Assembly: GCA_900169235.1 (NCBI GenBank)
Contig: FWCC01000238.1
Location: 1 to 64,000 of the forward strand
Origin: Zarea fungicola
Lineage: Eukaryota; Ascomycota; Sordariomycetes; Hypocreales; Cordycipitaceae
Reading direction: 5' to 3'
DNA: 64,000 nucleotides
Part shown: piece by piece, positions 33,485 to 45,243 of the stretch
Position numbering within the stretch: position 1 is the first letter of the stretch
Layout of the letters: each line of letters begins with the position of its first letter
Translations under genes and position numbers: made by a program
Notes under the pieces: generated by a model
What the model was told of the DNA's origin: nothing
The model's database searches: none
The model's input: only the letters and a program-made list of their open reading frames with translations

Positions 33485-34109
33485 GCTGCTCCCTTTGTTT
33501 TAGTGGTTTTTCTTTTGTGAGCAAGAATGATATAAATGGCCGCAAGACGTCCTTTTGTCCCGAGGTTGTCGTTTCGTTTCAATTGTATTTCCGCTGAGAA
33601 CACTCTCTTTCACAGCAGCCCTCTCCTCTGCTTTCCTATACAGCCCACGCAGAAAAACAACTGCTTTTTGAGTCGTCGTGCAAAGAATAGATTGAAAGCA
33701 ATGACGTTCATTTCTTTAAAATTGAAATTGGCCCTCGTAACTACAACATGTTGATTGTTTCAGGCTGAGCCTTGTGTACTCGACTGGTTCTCGAAGCCTT
33801 TGTCCCGAGCTAACAACTGAAAACTGTCTCGACTAGAACACAAAGAGCGAACAATGTCGCCCAAGAATGATCATAAACCTCCAGAAGAGAAAAAAGACTA
33901 CAATTCAAAGCAGTAAAGTACAGCAATACTGGAGAGAGAATATCCTAGTTTGAAAAACTTACTCCATAAGGCTACGATGCCGCGCTGCAAACGGGATTTA
34001 CCCCTAAGCATTCATCATATACAAACAAACACATTCACAAACGAAAAGCATAAACCAGGGAAAGCCTCCCAACTCCCTCAAAACAAATCACTGATCGTTT
34101 ACCGCCAAA
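33485..34109. other. Spacer between isochorismatase-family and Cys/His-Arg/Ser gene
   Basis: 3' UTR and promoter sequence; nothing else recognised. Confidence 0.5.
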
Positions 34110-35573
34110 ATGTGCATTGAGGTAGACCATTACCACTGCCAGCACTTTGTGATGGGCTGCGAGATCAGGTGCCAGAAGGGCATAGGCATGCGGGGGTTCT
34201 TCAACCGCAATACAGATCGCGTGGTGGAGGGCATAGATACCAGGGCACCAGATTCGCTAAGGCGTAAAAGAAAGAAGAAGGGGCCGTGCGAAGAGATTGG
34301 CAGAGTCACGACGCACAAGCGCACCGACTGTCCAGACTGTGGCGGTGCCAGATGGCCAAAGGCAACCAGAGATAGAAGATCACGGTCAGTAATCCCAACC
34401 CCCTATTTCCTTGTCCCAGCCCGGCGATTGTTCCCGCTTCTTTAATCCATAGCTAAGCAATAGCTAAGCAATAGCGGAAGAACTTTTGTCTTGCGTGGAG
34501 GTAAGTCTCCTCGTTTCTCATCGTTTGCTGATCTGTTTTCCTTTCTCCACCATTATAGGTCACAACCAGTCGAGGCAGGCAGAGCTGCTCGGTCCAGCAA
34601 GGCTGTCCAGACGAGCAGATTTACCAAATCCAGAAAATCTGTTCAGGCCAGCAAACTTGTCAAGCCAAATAGATCTATTGAGTCAAGCAGAGTCTTTCAG
34701 CCCGGAAGGCCTGTTCAGTCAGGCAATGGTGGCCAGCCAAGCGATGTTGTTGATGATAACGAGCTTACAGACTCTCACGGAGAACTCTCTAACGATGAGA
34801 TTGACGACGTTCGTGGCCTGCCTAGCCCCGGCCCAAGTCAAGTCAACAGAGAGTCTTATGGGAGTGTAAAGCAGGATTCCAATGAGGAGAGCGTTGCAAG
34901 CGACACTACCGGCCGTCGACTTACCCAGCTTATCACTGATATTCAACCAGGTAGTGATGAGCTTGAAGACCTGTATCAGAAGCCTTCCAATGAAGGAAAT
35001 GTTGCGCAAAACGTGCCCAGCCGCCGCTCAAGCCAGGTTAGCAGAGTTTCTCGTGCGACGTCGTGGCGGGACTCCGACCAGGAGAGCATCGCAAGTAACG
35101 CGACTAGCCACCGCCTCAGCCGACTTGCTACTGATGAGGGGTTATCCGATGGGGAGGAAATTGTGCGCGATGCACCCAAACGCCGACGGAAAGTCATTTC
35201 CAAAGCCCATTGTTCTGGTGCGTTCTTTGATTCCTATGAGAAGATTGATGCGCGTGAGATGCCCAAGAGGCGTCCAAGCATCTTGAGAAGGGTGCTTCAT
35301 GCTGGCGGGAGGCGGAGCTCAGATGAGGAAGGGGTTGCGACCGCCGCGATGCCTCGGCGCCGCCCGAGCATAATCCACAAAGTGACCTCATCAGCATACA
35401 GCATGGGATCGAATTTGGCCAACCTCATGCACAACAATCGCAGCACCGATTCGTCTATGGAGTCATTTACCTGCATAGATGCATCTCAGCAAGAAGCAAG
35501 GGCAGCGGCGGCAATTCCCCCGCGCCGCCCAAACCGCCCGTTGTCTACAGTGTCAGAAGGCAGCAGAGAGTGA
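34110..35573 (+). CDS. Hypothetical protein with N-terminal Cys/His cluster and Arg/Ser-rich repeats
   Basis: Two exons (34110-34384 and 34559-35573) give 429 residues with a closed frame; the donor is GTCAGT and the acceptor TAG. The N-terminus begins MCIEVDHYHCQHFVMGCEIR, with a later CPDCGG, a pattern of Cys and His seen at the start of several uncharacterised filamentous-ascomycete proteins and consistent with zinc binding. A basic RRKRKKK run follows. The second exon is low-complexity and probably disordered, with repeated motifs: ESVASDTTGRRLTQLITD and ESIASNATSHRLSRLATD, then PKRRPSIL and PRRRPSII, which look like kinase sites (R-R-x-S). The intron is 174 nt, longer than most here, and contains a short tandem repeat and a second possible donor (GTAAGT at 34501), so the first exon's end is less certain. 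No function is assigned. Confidence 0.65.
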
Positions 35574-36125
35574 TCGACCGGTCTACCTTTCCTATTTTGC
35601 TATTTTCTCCGTAGATCAAACACGATTTATACATAAACGGTCATTGACGATCAAAAGTAAAAACCCAACCGCCCATCTGTTGGGAAATCTCCATTTCGTC
35701 TTGCGAATACGTTCCGTTCAATAGTGGCGAAATAAACCTAAAAGCACCAACAAAACTAATAAATAGAAGATTGTAACCAAAAATTTGCTCAATGCTAGGT
35801 AGGATAAAGGATTCGCTGAATGTGATGTGAGATAGGTAAAAGCATGTACGGCGAAGGGGTATAAATGTGTTCCTGGATGGTCAAGTTTTTTGGACTAAGA
35901 CGGACTAAGACGGTGGTGCGTGAGTTGATTGCTTCCGAGGCAGCTTTGACTTGTACCGAATTGTGGTTCGAGAACGCGTGTTGCAGCGTGAAAAACCACG
36001 CGTTCTTAGTATATTGACACGAGGTTGACGTGCTATGATGAAGTCACAGTTGTCAGGACAGTCAGTGTAAGGCCTTCGGCCGGCCCGAGTCGAGTTGATG
36101 CATCACCATGCTTCAACACACGCAC
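35574..36125. other. Convergent 3' spacer
   Basis: It lies between the 3' ends of the orphan gene and the Mpo1-like gene and is AT-rich near 35720-35790. No gene is supported. Confidence 0.5.
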
Positions 36126-36836
36126 TCATTGCACCTTGCCGTTCTTGGCTGCAGCCGTGAGCTTAGCAATCTCAGCATTGACCTGCTTGTCCACGCGAGC
36201 CTGGAGCTCAGGGCGGTAGCCGAGGACAAAGAGAATCTCAAACCAGACGAACATGGGGGCAAGAAATAGTGCCTGGATCAATCGATCGAGCAGAGCCGGA
36301 GCGCGGCCCTCGAAGGCGCCATGGCCAATGAACTGGGCCACCCAGGCAATGACATGAACGCCAATGGCGACTTGCAGAGTCTGGTGAGGGTTCTGGTGAC
36401 TCAAGTGGCGCGCAAATGCCGTGCTGCCGACACAAAAGGCTGCGAGGATGAACCCTGCTACTGGCTCAAGGAGTAGGTATAGAACAGCGTAGGTGAGAGC
36501 AATGATAGTGCCAAGATTGAGATCAAGATTTGGGATTGAAAGCCATGGCGGTAGCTCAACTAGAGTTCCTGTGTAGGTTGCCTTGAATTCGGCGTCGTTA
36601 GTGCGCTGTGATGGGTGGAGGCGAGTACTGAGTCTACAGGGGCAAAACATACAATGGTAAATGCAGTTGTCAGGATGATGGGAACACAGACCATGTGAAT
36701 AGCCTTGTTGACGGGATGGTGGTGAAAAGTGCCGTACTGCAAAGTCCACAAGTAAGTAACAATGATAAATTGAATAAAAAGGGCCAAGGGGCGAGCAACG
36801 CACAAAGACAAGGTGTCTTTCAAGATCAAGCGACAT
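36126..36836 (-). CDS. MPO1: Mpo1-like (DUF962) membrane dioxygenase
   Basis: Three exons (36836-36804, 36736-36653, 36605-36126) encode 198 residues. In yeast, Mpo1 is an ER-membrane iron(II)-dependent dioxygenase acting on 2-hydroxy fatty acids in phytosphingosine breakdown. The diagnostic N-terminus MSLDLERHLVFYGTFHHHPV is recovered only after splicing, with the conserved histidines at 16-18 and 25 (NKAIHMVCVP). Further family blocks are LNLGTIIALTYAVLYLLLEP, GVHVIAWVAQFIGHGAFEGR and APALLDRLIQALFLAPMFVW, with several hydrophobic membrane segments. Unspliced frames give two false longer proteins. It shares a promoter region with RPB7. Confidence 0.92.
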   Translation of the reverse strand: MSLDLERHLVFVRCSPLGPFYSIYHCYLLVDFAVRHFSPPSRQQGYSHGLCSHHPDNCIYHCMFCPCRLSTRLHPSQRTNDAEFKATYTGTLVELPPWLSIPNLDLNLGTIIALTYAVLYLLLEPVAGFILAAFCVGSTAFARHLSHQNPHQTLQVAIGVHVIAWVAQFIGHGAFEGRAPALLDRLIQALFLAPMFVWFEILFVLGYRPELQARVDKQVNAEIAKLTAAAKNGKVQ

Positions 36837-38481
36837 TTCGGCAGGTGGTCACGCGAGCAACAACGCGCGCTTTGTAAACTTATTAGGACAGGGCTGGTGG
36901 GAAACGCTGGGGGATGTAAAAGGAGCGACAGTTGCCAATGGACTCTGTAGATCGGCACAGGTATTCGAGGCAAAACAATGTGACGCAGTTGGCGAGTTGA
37001 AGAAGAAGTGTGAGGAGGTAGCCTGATGCTGACCCTTTTTTTTTCTCCCCTTCTGTCCTGGAGTGGCGAAGAAGGGGAACTATGCACAGATGTTTAGAGT
37101 TGGGAGGGGGTGAGCAGCCCGGGAGGAGTAAATAGTAAGGCACCCTGCTGTAGGCGGCTTGTGGTGGTGAGTGGCACGCGGTGCGCGCGTTCCTGGAGCT
37201 TTTTTTTTGTCCTGGTACACAACGCTCCCCTTTCGTCCTGGTCCTCGCACGAGCCAGCGGGCGGATCTTTTATAATGCCAAGGATGTTGAAAGTAAGCGG
37301 CAGGCAGGGGTGGACAGGCTGTTGCGGGATGGGATTGATTGCCGTGCTCAGTTCAAGCTGATGGAGAAGAGATAGAAGAAAAATGGACAGCTAGAAAAAG
37401 TGAGGCAGCTGGCGAGAGTATGGGAGCTCCCGTTGGCGCAGGTGTTCTTTGACAACTGGAAGGCTCGAGCAATTACATGTGCTAGCCGGAATGCTGCTAA
37501 CTGGTCGCTTCAGGTCTGGAGGGCCGTCTCGGTGCCAGTACAAGTGGCTGTGGCAACTGTACCTACATTAGGTGATTAGGTAAGTATCAGGTAGGTACCA
37601 GTACTAATGTGGTGGTGACTGGACAGTGGACACTGAGCAGGTCAGCAAGTATGGCGCTATTTGGGAGAAACAGGCAGCGCACAAGAACAAATTGTTTTGC
37701 AACATCAATCCCCCTCGCATCGGGCCATTAGACGTCGACGCAAAGATGGATTGCAAAAATTATCCATATATTCTTAATCCGTACTTTAATTTTGCATCTC
37801 GCTACACAGGACAATTTGAAACCATTTACCTGTCCAGTTCTAGCCGTCTCTGTTATACGAAGACTTCCAAGATGGTATCTCTCCACAACAAGTTAGATTC
37901 TTTGTCTAGCACTCAAAATGAAAGATGTGCTACAGCCTACCTAGACAAGGCGCTAGAGAAGGGACATCCCTCTGTGGCTCTGCCACTACCGCCCAGTGCA
38001 GCCACCGATGGTAGCCTGCTGCAACGCCCAGACGCACGGACCAGCATACTTTCATCCGACTTTGACCCTTGTTCCGTCAAGGCTGCAGTTTCGTCTCGCA
38101 CCGTTTCCAACCAATTTATCGCAACCCACGCCCACGCCTCCCACGGCCTCAATTCCGGTGGTCAAGCCAGCAGCGCATAATCACGGCTCGATAAAGCAGC
38201 GTCGGACCAAGGGCTTCCCTTCTGCGCTTTGCCTGCGCCTCCGCCACCGGATATCTCGAGCTGCATCCTGTTGAAGGTCGACGCGCCAACCGATGCCACA
38301 GGCCGGCCGCAAACTAATTCGGCCTTGAGACGTGCTTCCCGCCACAGTTTCATCTCTTGCTATCCGAAATTCTGTGTCGGTTTGCTTGTGCACGATAGAT
38401 TCCGACGCAACTCCTTTGCTCCAATCCGAAACCGCTCCTTAGAACACTCGGCGACAAACAAACGTTCTTCTGCTCGCCATC
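36837..38481. promoter_or_regulatory. 1.6-kb divergent promoter between the Mpo1-like gene and RPB7
   Basis: Contains AGGTA-rich sequence near 37565-37605. A 184-codon frame at 37626-38180 starts at GTG, has no family resemblance and is not called. Confidence 0.5.
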
Positions 38482-39101
38482 ATGTTTTTTCTTTACAACA
38501 TGGAGCGCAGGGTTACCCTGCATCCGTCCTACTTTGGTCGCAACATGCACGACCTGGTTACCAGCAAACTGCTCAAGGATGTCGAGGGTACATGCGCCGG
38601 CAGCTACTACATTATCTCCATCATGGATACCTTTGAGATCTCTGAGGGTCGCATCCTGCCTAGCAATGGCCTCGCCGAGTTCACTGTCGGCTACCGCGCC
38701 GTAGTATGGCGGCCATTCAAAGGCGAAACTGTGGATGCTGTCGTCTACTCCATCAACCCACAGGGCTTCTTTGCCCAGGCTGGTCCTCTACGACTCTTTG
38801 TCTCGGCACACGTACAGTGACTGACTCCAGATCGCCAAAGCCCACCACTAACCTCATAACAGTTGATTCCCAGCGACATCAAGTGGGATCCCAACGCCAC
38901 ACCGCCCCAATTCACAAACAACGAAGATACTGTCATCGAACCCGGGACGCATGTAAGAGTGAAGATTATCGGAACACGAACCGAAGTCGGTGAAATGTGG
39001 GCTATCGGTAGTATCAAGGAAGATTACCTGGGGTAAGATGCCAGACGCGCTTTTGAAAGAGCGGCGTGATGCTAACAACGAGCAGATGTCTCCAGGATTA
39101 A
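38482..39101 (+). CDS. RPB7: DNA-directed RNA polymerase II subunit RPB7
   Basis: Stalk subunit of Pol II that pairs with RPB4 and contacts nascent RNA. Three exons (38482-38811, 38863-39032, 39086-39101) give exactly 171 residues, the size of yeast Rpb7. The N-terminal RNP-like domain begins MFFLYNMERRVTLHPSYFGR and includes TFEISEGRILPSNGLAEFTV. The C-terminal S1/OB domain contains YSINPQGFFAQAGPLRLFVS and LIPSDIKWDPNA, and ends IGSIKEDYLGCLQD. The 16-nt last exon is supported by a GTAAGA donor and CAG acceptor and gives the expected C-terminal length. Confidence 0.95.
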
Positions 39102-39754
39102 TGTCTTGATCTGAACGATAAAAAGTATCGGAGCAATACGGACGCACGGTGCGGCGGACTTTCGTCTCATCTGATGCTCCAGTAGTAAAATGCGCATTCA
39201 AGGGAGAAAACCCTGCAGCCACGGAAAGAATGGCTAAACTTATCTAAGGCACAGGCATATGGATCGCGCGCACTGTAACCAAATAGATGACTGTGCCTGC
39301 GCACGATATACCATATCAAGGACCCATGTACGATGCTGGATAGTTAAAGAAAACCCAAAAACATTGGTCTGAGCTACGGCGGCATTGATACTGCTGGTGG
39401 AGTTTCACCAAATATTAAGACTGTATACAAAAACAACTAAGCAACTAAACGACTAAACTTAACAGATTAAAAGCAAGCACAAAATGTTACAATAAACAGT
39501 ACGTTTTTCCTTAACGTAGGTTGACGGCAACGGGAGCTGCTGTTCCACGGTCTCCATCCCGCACTCACCCCCACGACCCCGCAGAGTAGTCCGATCCGAC
39601 GCTTGCCGACCTCACTCCGCTTCACGGCGCCGCCTATCGGAGGAAACTTGACATGACTGGACCAGTTCGTGCAAACGGAACTACTTCATTGTTAACCGAA
39701 AGTGTGCCCTGTGTTCTGTTGTTAGGCGTCACTTGTAAGCCACTCGACTAAAAG
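39102..39754. other. Spacer between RPB7 and the aldolase gene
   Basis: RPB7 3' UTR and aldolase promoter. No other gene or notable motif. Confidence 0.5.
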
Positions 39755-41058
39755 ATGGTCAAGGTGCCGTTTTACATAGTCTCCTCGCCTCCCACCCCCG
39801 CATACATGTTAGCCCCCTCTATTACAACACCATTCATACTACCTGCGACGAGATTATTTGGACAGCAAAAACATACAAGATTTGCTTCTGCTTTTACATC
39901 TGTGTCAATAAGACGAACTCTTACATCTTCTTTTCCTTCTCAACTTGAGAAAAAGCGTGTTACGGCACGGAACACCACAACGCGCTCATCACAACGACGC
40001 AGCATCATGCAGGCTGCTAATCACCTTCGCAATGCATTTGCCAACGGCAAGCAAACCATGGGAATGTGGCAGATGATTCCGGGAGCCAATGTGTCGCGCA
40101 TATTGGCGAGTTCTGGCGTTGATTGGGTTATGGTTGACTGTGAGCATGGCAACATGGATGGTACATATGCTACAGCCCAAGGAATCGATTGACCACCACC
40201 TGGACTGACGCACAGACTAGATCGAGCTATGCACGACGCCGTGCCCGCAATTGCGGCTCTGGGTGTGTCTCCTATCGTGAGAATACCAGATATGCAATCC
40301 TGGATGGTCAAGCGTAAGCCAATCCCACTCTCCGTATGTTATCCGCGCAGATGTTAACATCTTTACAGGCGCGTTAGATGCCGGCGCTCACGGAGTATGT
40401 CCAAGAGTGCAAGATGGGAGATAAGAAGAGGGAAGGAATTATTCTAATGTTGACTGATTTAGATCCTGGTACCGCTGCTCCGCACTGCAGATGAAGCCCG
40501 CGAGCTCGTTCAGAGCGCCAAGTTTCCTCCGCTTGGCAAGCGCGGCTTCGGCTCCCCCATTGCCCTCTCACGCTTCACCCCGGTGCCCAGCTTCACCGAA
40601 TACCTGCAGCAGGCAAACGACGCGCTGCTCACAATGGTGCAGATAGAGACTAAGGAGGCCCTTGAGGCGGTTGAGGAAATTGCTGCCGTCCCTGGTGTCG
40701 ATGTCCTTTTTATTGGACCCTTTGACCTTGGTAAGTTATTTGGCCTGCCTTCTCTCTGGTACTTGAATTTCCCTACTCAATGTCAAACATAGGCAACAAT
40801 ATTGGACAGCCCATCCTCAATGGTGTCGTCTCGGATACTCTTAAGGCCGCCATTGCCAAGATCCTCGCGGCCGCACACAAAGCCGGCAAGAAGTGCGGCA
40901 TGTACTGCGCCAACGGCCAGCAGGCCCAAGCAAGCGCGGCCCAGGGCTTCGACATGATCAATGTGGCGACAGACTACACGTCACTTCAGGCGCTCGTCGC
41001 TGAGGAGTTCAGCGTCGCATCGTCGCTTGCAAAGCCAGAGAGGGGCGTGTCGTACTGA
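39755..41058 (+). CDS. HpcH/HpaI-family aldolase (2-keto-3-deoxy acid type), possibly mitochondrial
   Basis: Class II pyruvate-dependent aldolase fold. Five exons (39755-40160, 40221-40313, 40369-40394, 40463-40730, 40793-41058) give 352 residues. The core starts at MQAANHLRNAFANGKQTMGM (residue 85, position 40007). Key motifs are VDWVMVDCEHGNMDD (catalytic His and metal region), SPIVRIPD (substrate Arg), GAHGILVPLLRTADEA, MVQIETKEALEAVEEIAAVP (metal Glu) and VDVLFIGPFDLGNNIG. The first intron uses a TAG acceptor five bases past a CAG; the CAG choice would bring an immediate stop. The 84-residue extension before the core is rich in Arg, Ser and Thr with almost no acidic residues and may be a mitochondrial presequence; translation from 40007 would give a 268-residue cytosolic form. 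The substrate is unknown. Confidence 0.87.
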
Positions 41059-41139
41059 AATAATTTGTCTGTTAGGCTACCTGCACAGGGACTCTGTGAC
41101 ATTTAGAATGGGTGGGTTGGTGATCAGGCATTTCGTTCA

Positions 41140-41525
41140 TTAGCTTTTTTCAACTTGGTCCATCTTTTCTTCCACCTGCTCGACTGTGAAACGGTGCATC
41201 AGCTTGGCGACCTTGTCTGCCTTGCCAATTTGCTCTTCCGGGGCATCCGCTTTGGCAATGTGAATCTGGCAAACAAAAAAAAGTTAACGCTACTAACGTA
41301 CGAAGCTAATTTACTTCAAAAATTACATACTACTGGGATATCGAAATCATAGAGATTGCGCCATGCTTCAGCTTCAGGCGCGGTGAGATTCACCTCCTTG
41401 TAGTCAAAAGGCCTCTTGTCCCAAACATTGGACAGTACGCCTTTGGCTTGCGTACAGAGACCGCATGTGTCGCGACTAAAAAGTGTGATTCTGCACGCGT
41501 GGAGTAGAGAACGAGTAGCAAACAT
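41140..41525 (-). CDS. Glutaredoxin-like thiol protein (YDR286C-like)
   Basis: Two exons (41525-41331 and 41265-41140) give 106 residues. The thioredoxin fold with an active-site CxxC is visible at residues 21-24 (LFSRDTCGLCTQAKGVL), followed by VWDKRPFDYKEVNL and the cis-proline region DFDIPVIHIA across the splice junction. It matches the small DUF836/glutaredoxin-like family of yeast YDR286C, whose biochemical role is poorly defined. The basic N-terminus (MFATRSLLHACRITLF) could aid mitochondrial import. The upstream ATG 17 codons earlier was not chosen. The 3' end converges on the aldolase gene with only about 80 bp between stop codons. Confidence 0.88.
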
Positions 41526-42227
41526 AATGACTGCGATTAATTGAACCTGCAAACAAGAGACCAGATGCCGCTCCAAAGAGAGTATCTAGGGGACGGTGGC
41601 CTATAAAAATGGGGGAAGCCTTATCGATTACGATTAATCGGTGAAAACCAAGCCGAATGTCCTACTCCAATGGCACGCCATCAGAATACATCATAAAAGG
41701 CGCAAAGCTAAAAAGGATACCAAGTGGAAGGATAGATACGGCTATCGGGCAATGCAAATGATTTATATACATTTCACGAAACAGTTGAGTTGAACGAATA
41801 AGGCCGTTTTGAAGGCAGCAGCAATCCACACTCTTGATTCTGATAAACAAATATTCCTACTCAACGATCTGAGTGTTATGATCAGATTCTTCCCGAGTTG
41901 AGGCTTAGAAATCAGGATGCCGACGCTAGGCTGGATGCCATACGGTTGAAACGAGCCGAGTCCCAAGTTGCGGAAAGTAAACCACCACAACTTGTGGCAT
42001 CCGCCCGAGTATTCCGCCGCGATCCCCTCCGAACGGTGTATTACCACAATTTGGACAAAATTAGCTACCGACACGTTTTAAGAACGCTTGCAGATGACAT
42101 GATGAATATGAGTGGCGCAGTTGCTTAATGGATATAGAATAAAACTTTCTGGCTAAAAGTTAAAAACACGAAATGTAGATTATAGACGAAAGAAAGTACA
42201 ACGCACTCTAATGACCACGACCTAGAC
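41526..42227. other. Spacer between MARVEL-protein gene end and glutaredoxin-like gene start
   Basis: Promoter of the glutaredoxin-like gene and 3' flank of the MARVEL gene. A 76-codon plus-strand frame at 41898-42128 has no family support. Confidence 0.45.
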
Positions 42228-42971
42228 CTAGACGCTCTCCGCATAGTTCTTCATCTCATGCCCTTCACCATCCTTCCTCGAAAACAGTTTGTTGCCAACC
42301 TTGTCGCTGGCAGCATCAACCTTGCGGCCCAAAAATGTCTTGAAGCATCCATATCCCGCCGATACCGACCAGAGGACAGCATTAACCAGATCAACCCACA
42401 CAGCCGTCTTCATCGTACCCACGCTCGCGCCCTTATACGGTTCATCATTCTTTCTCCTCAGAAATATGGCGGCAAAAATGCCAAACACAACCAACCACGC
42501 AACGAAAAGAGTCGCATCCCAAGCAAACGCGCGGTATGTCTTGAGTAGCTTCAGCCGGCTGCCAATAATCGGGATAATGCCTGCCGACGCAGCTACCACA
42601 AATGCAATGGCGGTAACGGCGGACAGTCCAGCGACGAGAATGGCAAAGATCCACTCAGGGGCGAATCCCTTGTGGCTCTGGCGGTCGGTGTCGACGCGGT
42701 GGCCGTAAAAACCACAGGCCATGATGGCGAGGATGAACTGCAAGGTGCGGACGACCATGCGGGGGATGACTTCAAAGGTTTTGAGCCAAGTTTTGCCCAC
42801 AGTCTTACCAGTGGAAGCCCCTTCATTGAAGGCGAAGCGGCCAGCATCGCGGCCCATCTGCTTTTTGTCGGCCTGGCGAAAGTTTTGAGCAGCAGCGTGC
42901 GCGTTTTGGGCGTTGTTGGCGAGCTGGGCGGCCGTTTGGCCGGCTTTGATGGCGGAAGAGAGTTTGCCCAT
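42228..42971 (-). CDS. MARVEL-domain-like four-pass membrane protein
   Basis: Single-exon protein of 247 residues. The start MGKLSSAIKAGQTAAQLANN was chosen over an ATG 24 codons upstream, which lies in leader-like sequence. About 70 residues of polar, Ala/Gln-rich helical sequence precede four hydrophobic segments at about 75-95, 108-135, 148-172 and 187-215 (for example FILAIMACGFYG and TLFVAWLVVFGIFAAIFL), with GFYGHRVDTDR as a conserved loop typical of fungal MARVEL proteins. The C-terminal tail is polar (KVDAASDKVGNKLFSRKDGE). MARVEL proteins organise membrane apposition or eisosome-type domains; the specific role is unknown. Confidence 0.8.
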   Translation of the reverse strand: MGKLSSAIKAGQTAAQLANNAQNAHAAAQNFRQADKKQMGRDAGRFAFNEGASTGKTVGKTWLKTFEVIPRMVVRTLQFILAIMACGFYGHRVDTDRQSHKGFAPEWIFAILVAGLSAVTAIAFVVAASAGIIPIIGSRLKLLKTYRAFAWDATLFVAWLVVFGIFAAIFLRRKNDEPYKGASVGTMKTAVWVDLVNAVLWSVSAGYGCFKTFLGRKVDAASDKVGNKLFSRKDGEGHEMKNYAESV

Positions 42972-45243
42972 TTTGGATGTAAACCGAATGATTTTCGTTT
43001 TATTTGACTGAATCTGGATTGGAAGTGGGAAATAAAGAGGCAAGAGAGCGAAGCTGGAGTGGTTGTATATATGGGAGAGCTTTCAATGACGGCTAGCGAT
43101 GGTGAAAGTGAGACGAAGGTGAACAAAGCACTTGGGTGTAGGAGATTGCAGCCAAAGAGCCGAAAAACAGAGACAAGGGAAATCCACAAATATAGGATAA
43201 ATAAGGGAAAGAGAAACAAAAGACGAAAAGGAAGCTGATGAACTGGAGAAAGAAAGAATGAATCAAAGAAAGGAAGCGAGTCTGCGTTGCAGCCAGACCT
43301 CCTACTTAATACTTGTGAGTCGTCTCACAGACGTGGCATTTGGCTAAGGCTACTACATGCAACGGCTAAAAAAATAGGTAGCAAGGTAGCAAGGTAGCAA
43401 ACGGCGCCATGGCCCTTCGCCAGCAGAGAAAAATAAAAATTACACCTATTCAAAGTAGAAAATTAACAAAATTCATTGGTGCGGATGCTCTGAATCTGCG
43501 TTTGAAGTTTGGGTTCTGCGAGCGCTTGCTGTGACATGAAACGCTGCATTGGCAGCCAATCACCACCACCCCGCAACTAGCCGCCGCGGTGGGTGAGACG
43601 AAATACAACGGGGACAAACCTTGTCAGCAAAGAATTATTACCATATGTTTACACGCTAGTTTTAGACCAGTATCAAAGTGTTTGAGAAAACCCCGTTTGT
43701 GACAGTGGCAAGATATCTCTCTACACGGGAAATTCATGGTACGGGCGCCTGTGAAAGTGCGGCTTGCTACCTAGTCTCAAGAGCAGATTTTAAAGAAGAC
43801 CCTATTGGATGTCCCGACTACTTTACAAGGCTTCCTATCAAACTCAGGTTAGATTTTCAATCGTTATAGCGATTGTATGTCTGGTTTATTCTCGATGCGC
43901 ATATCGAAAACCAGAACCAAAAGGACCATGTACAGTTTGTGGTACCTGGATGCGAGAAAACTCCCCCTTGCAATTTTTTTTTAAAAAAAAATATCACACT
44001 AATAACAACAATCATCATGCAGTTTCTATCTGCGACTGTTGTTCTCTTTGCCTTTTCGTAGGTTGTGGCCGGAGAAGACGCCACCACAACGGTGATAAAC
44101 TTTTGTGCCCGATGGGTCTATCTGTTTGGGCGGTATATCGTATTGTGTAACAAACGTCACCACCTTCAACCAAGTCCAGATCATCTGCTGTGCGCCTTGC
44201 CAGCAGGCAATTATTTGATCTCATGCTAAGCGCATGGACCCTGCGACATCAACAAGTCGGAGTACTGCTCCTGGTCGATTAGCCGAGGTTGCTCGCGCTG
44301 CTGCAGGCGTACTCATTTTCATTAACAACGGCTACGACTGCAAACCTAAGCCCTAAATAAAAAAACCTCTGCTTTAAGGAGTAGGTGTATGCGAAAATTG
44401 AGATTTGAAGCATCTCGCGGCGGACAGATGTATGAGGCGAGCTCACTTCCTGAGCTCATGGCGATGTTATTGGATGGCCGAATCAAATATTCTGGCCACA
44501 TTTTGTACTACAGCATTGCAATTGGCTTTAGGTGGTACTCATGTGGCCAATATGACTTTTTTTTCTACCGCAAAATGGTTCTTCATGCATGTCTACGCCA
44601 GCTGCATTATAAAGTGGTTGCCAACGCTGAACTGTCATTCCATGAGGCGGCATAGGCCCAAGCACGCACTAATGCATCCTAGACATTTTGAAAGCAAGTC
44701 TCACCGCCGAAGCTATACAGTGAGGTCGTGTGAGCCCAATTCAGAGACTCTTACATCGCGATATTGACTTTTTTGTTTTGTGGACAATGCACGGCCACAC
44801 AGTATAAGTGCAAGGTCATTAGGGGGGAAGTTGACGCTTGAACAGGATGTATATTGGTGCCCAGCCGCCTCTATAGACCCAATGAAAGATCTACTATCCC
44901 AGGATATGATGAAGTATCTTATACTTAAGACGTAAGAGGTTAGGAGAACTTTCTTGTTTACTGCAGTCCGTGTATATCAAGACCGATAGAAATGGCTCAG
45001 TCACTCGCTCTGCTCACCCACGAGTTCCGCGAAAGGCGGCCGGGCCCGATGGGGCTCTCCATAGTCCGGGCCACTCCGTCGATGGCGCACTTCACGGTTG
45101 ACCGACGCCGGAGCCGAGATAAGCTAAATTTAATTCAAACAGTGCCCCTCCCCCTCACCTTTCCCGCAGCGAAACGTTACCCAAACTTTCCGCAGCACAG
45201 TTCTGCTTGAGTTTGCAATTCCAGAGACAAAACCCCCGCAAAC
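42972..45243. promoter_or_regulatory. 2.3-kb divergent region upstream of the MARVEL and ureidoglycine aminohydrolase genes
   Basis: No gene is supported. Holds a GGTAGCAA triple repeat near 43377-43400, a T8/A9 palindrome near 43973-43990 and the GATA site described separately. Confidence 0.5.
45118..45123 (+). promoter_or_regulatory. GATAAG site upstream of ureidoglycine aminohydrolase
   Basis: The site reads AGATAAG, matching the HGATAR consensus of the fungal nitrogen activator AreA/Nit-2, about 125 bp before the start codon. Nitrogen regulation of purine breakdown is well known in fungi; occupancy of this single site is inference. Confidence 0.4.

Noticed and set aside
37626..38180. 184-codon plus-strand frame upstream of RPB7
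   Set aside because: It begins at GTG, has no recognisable domain and lies in a promoter region.
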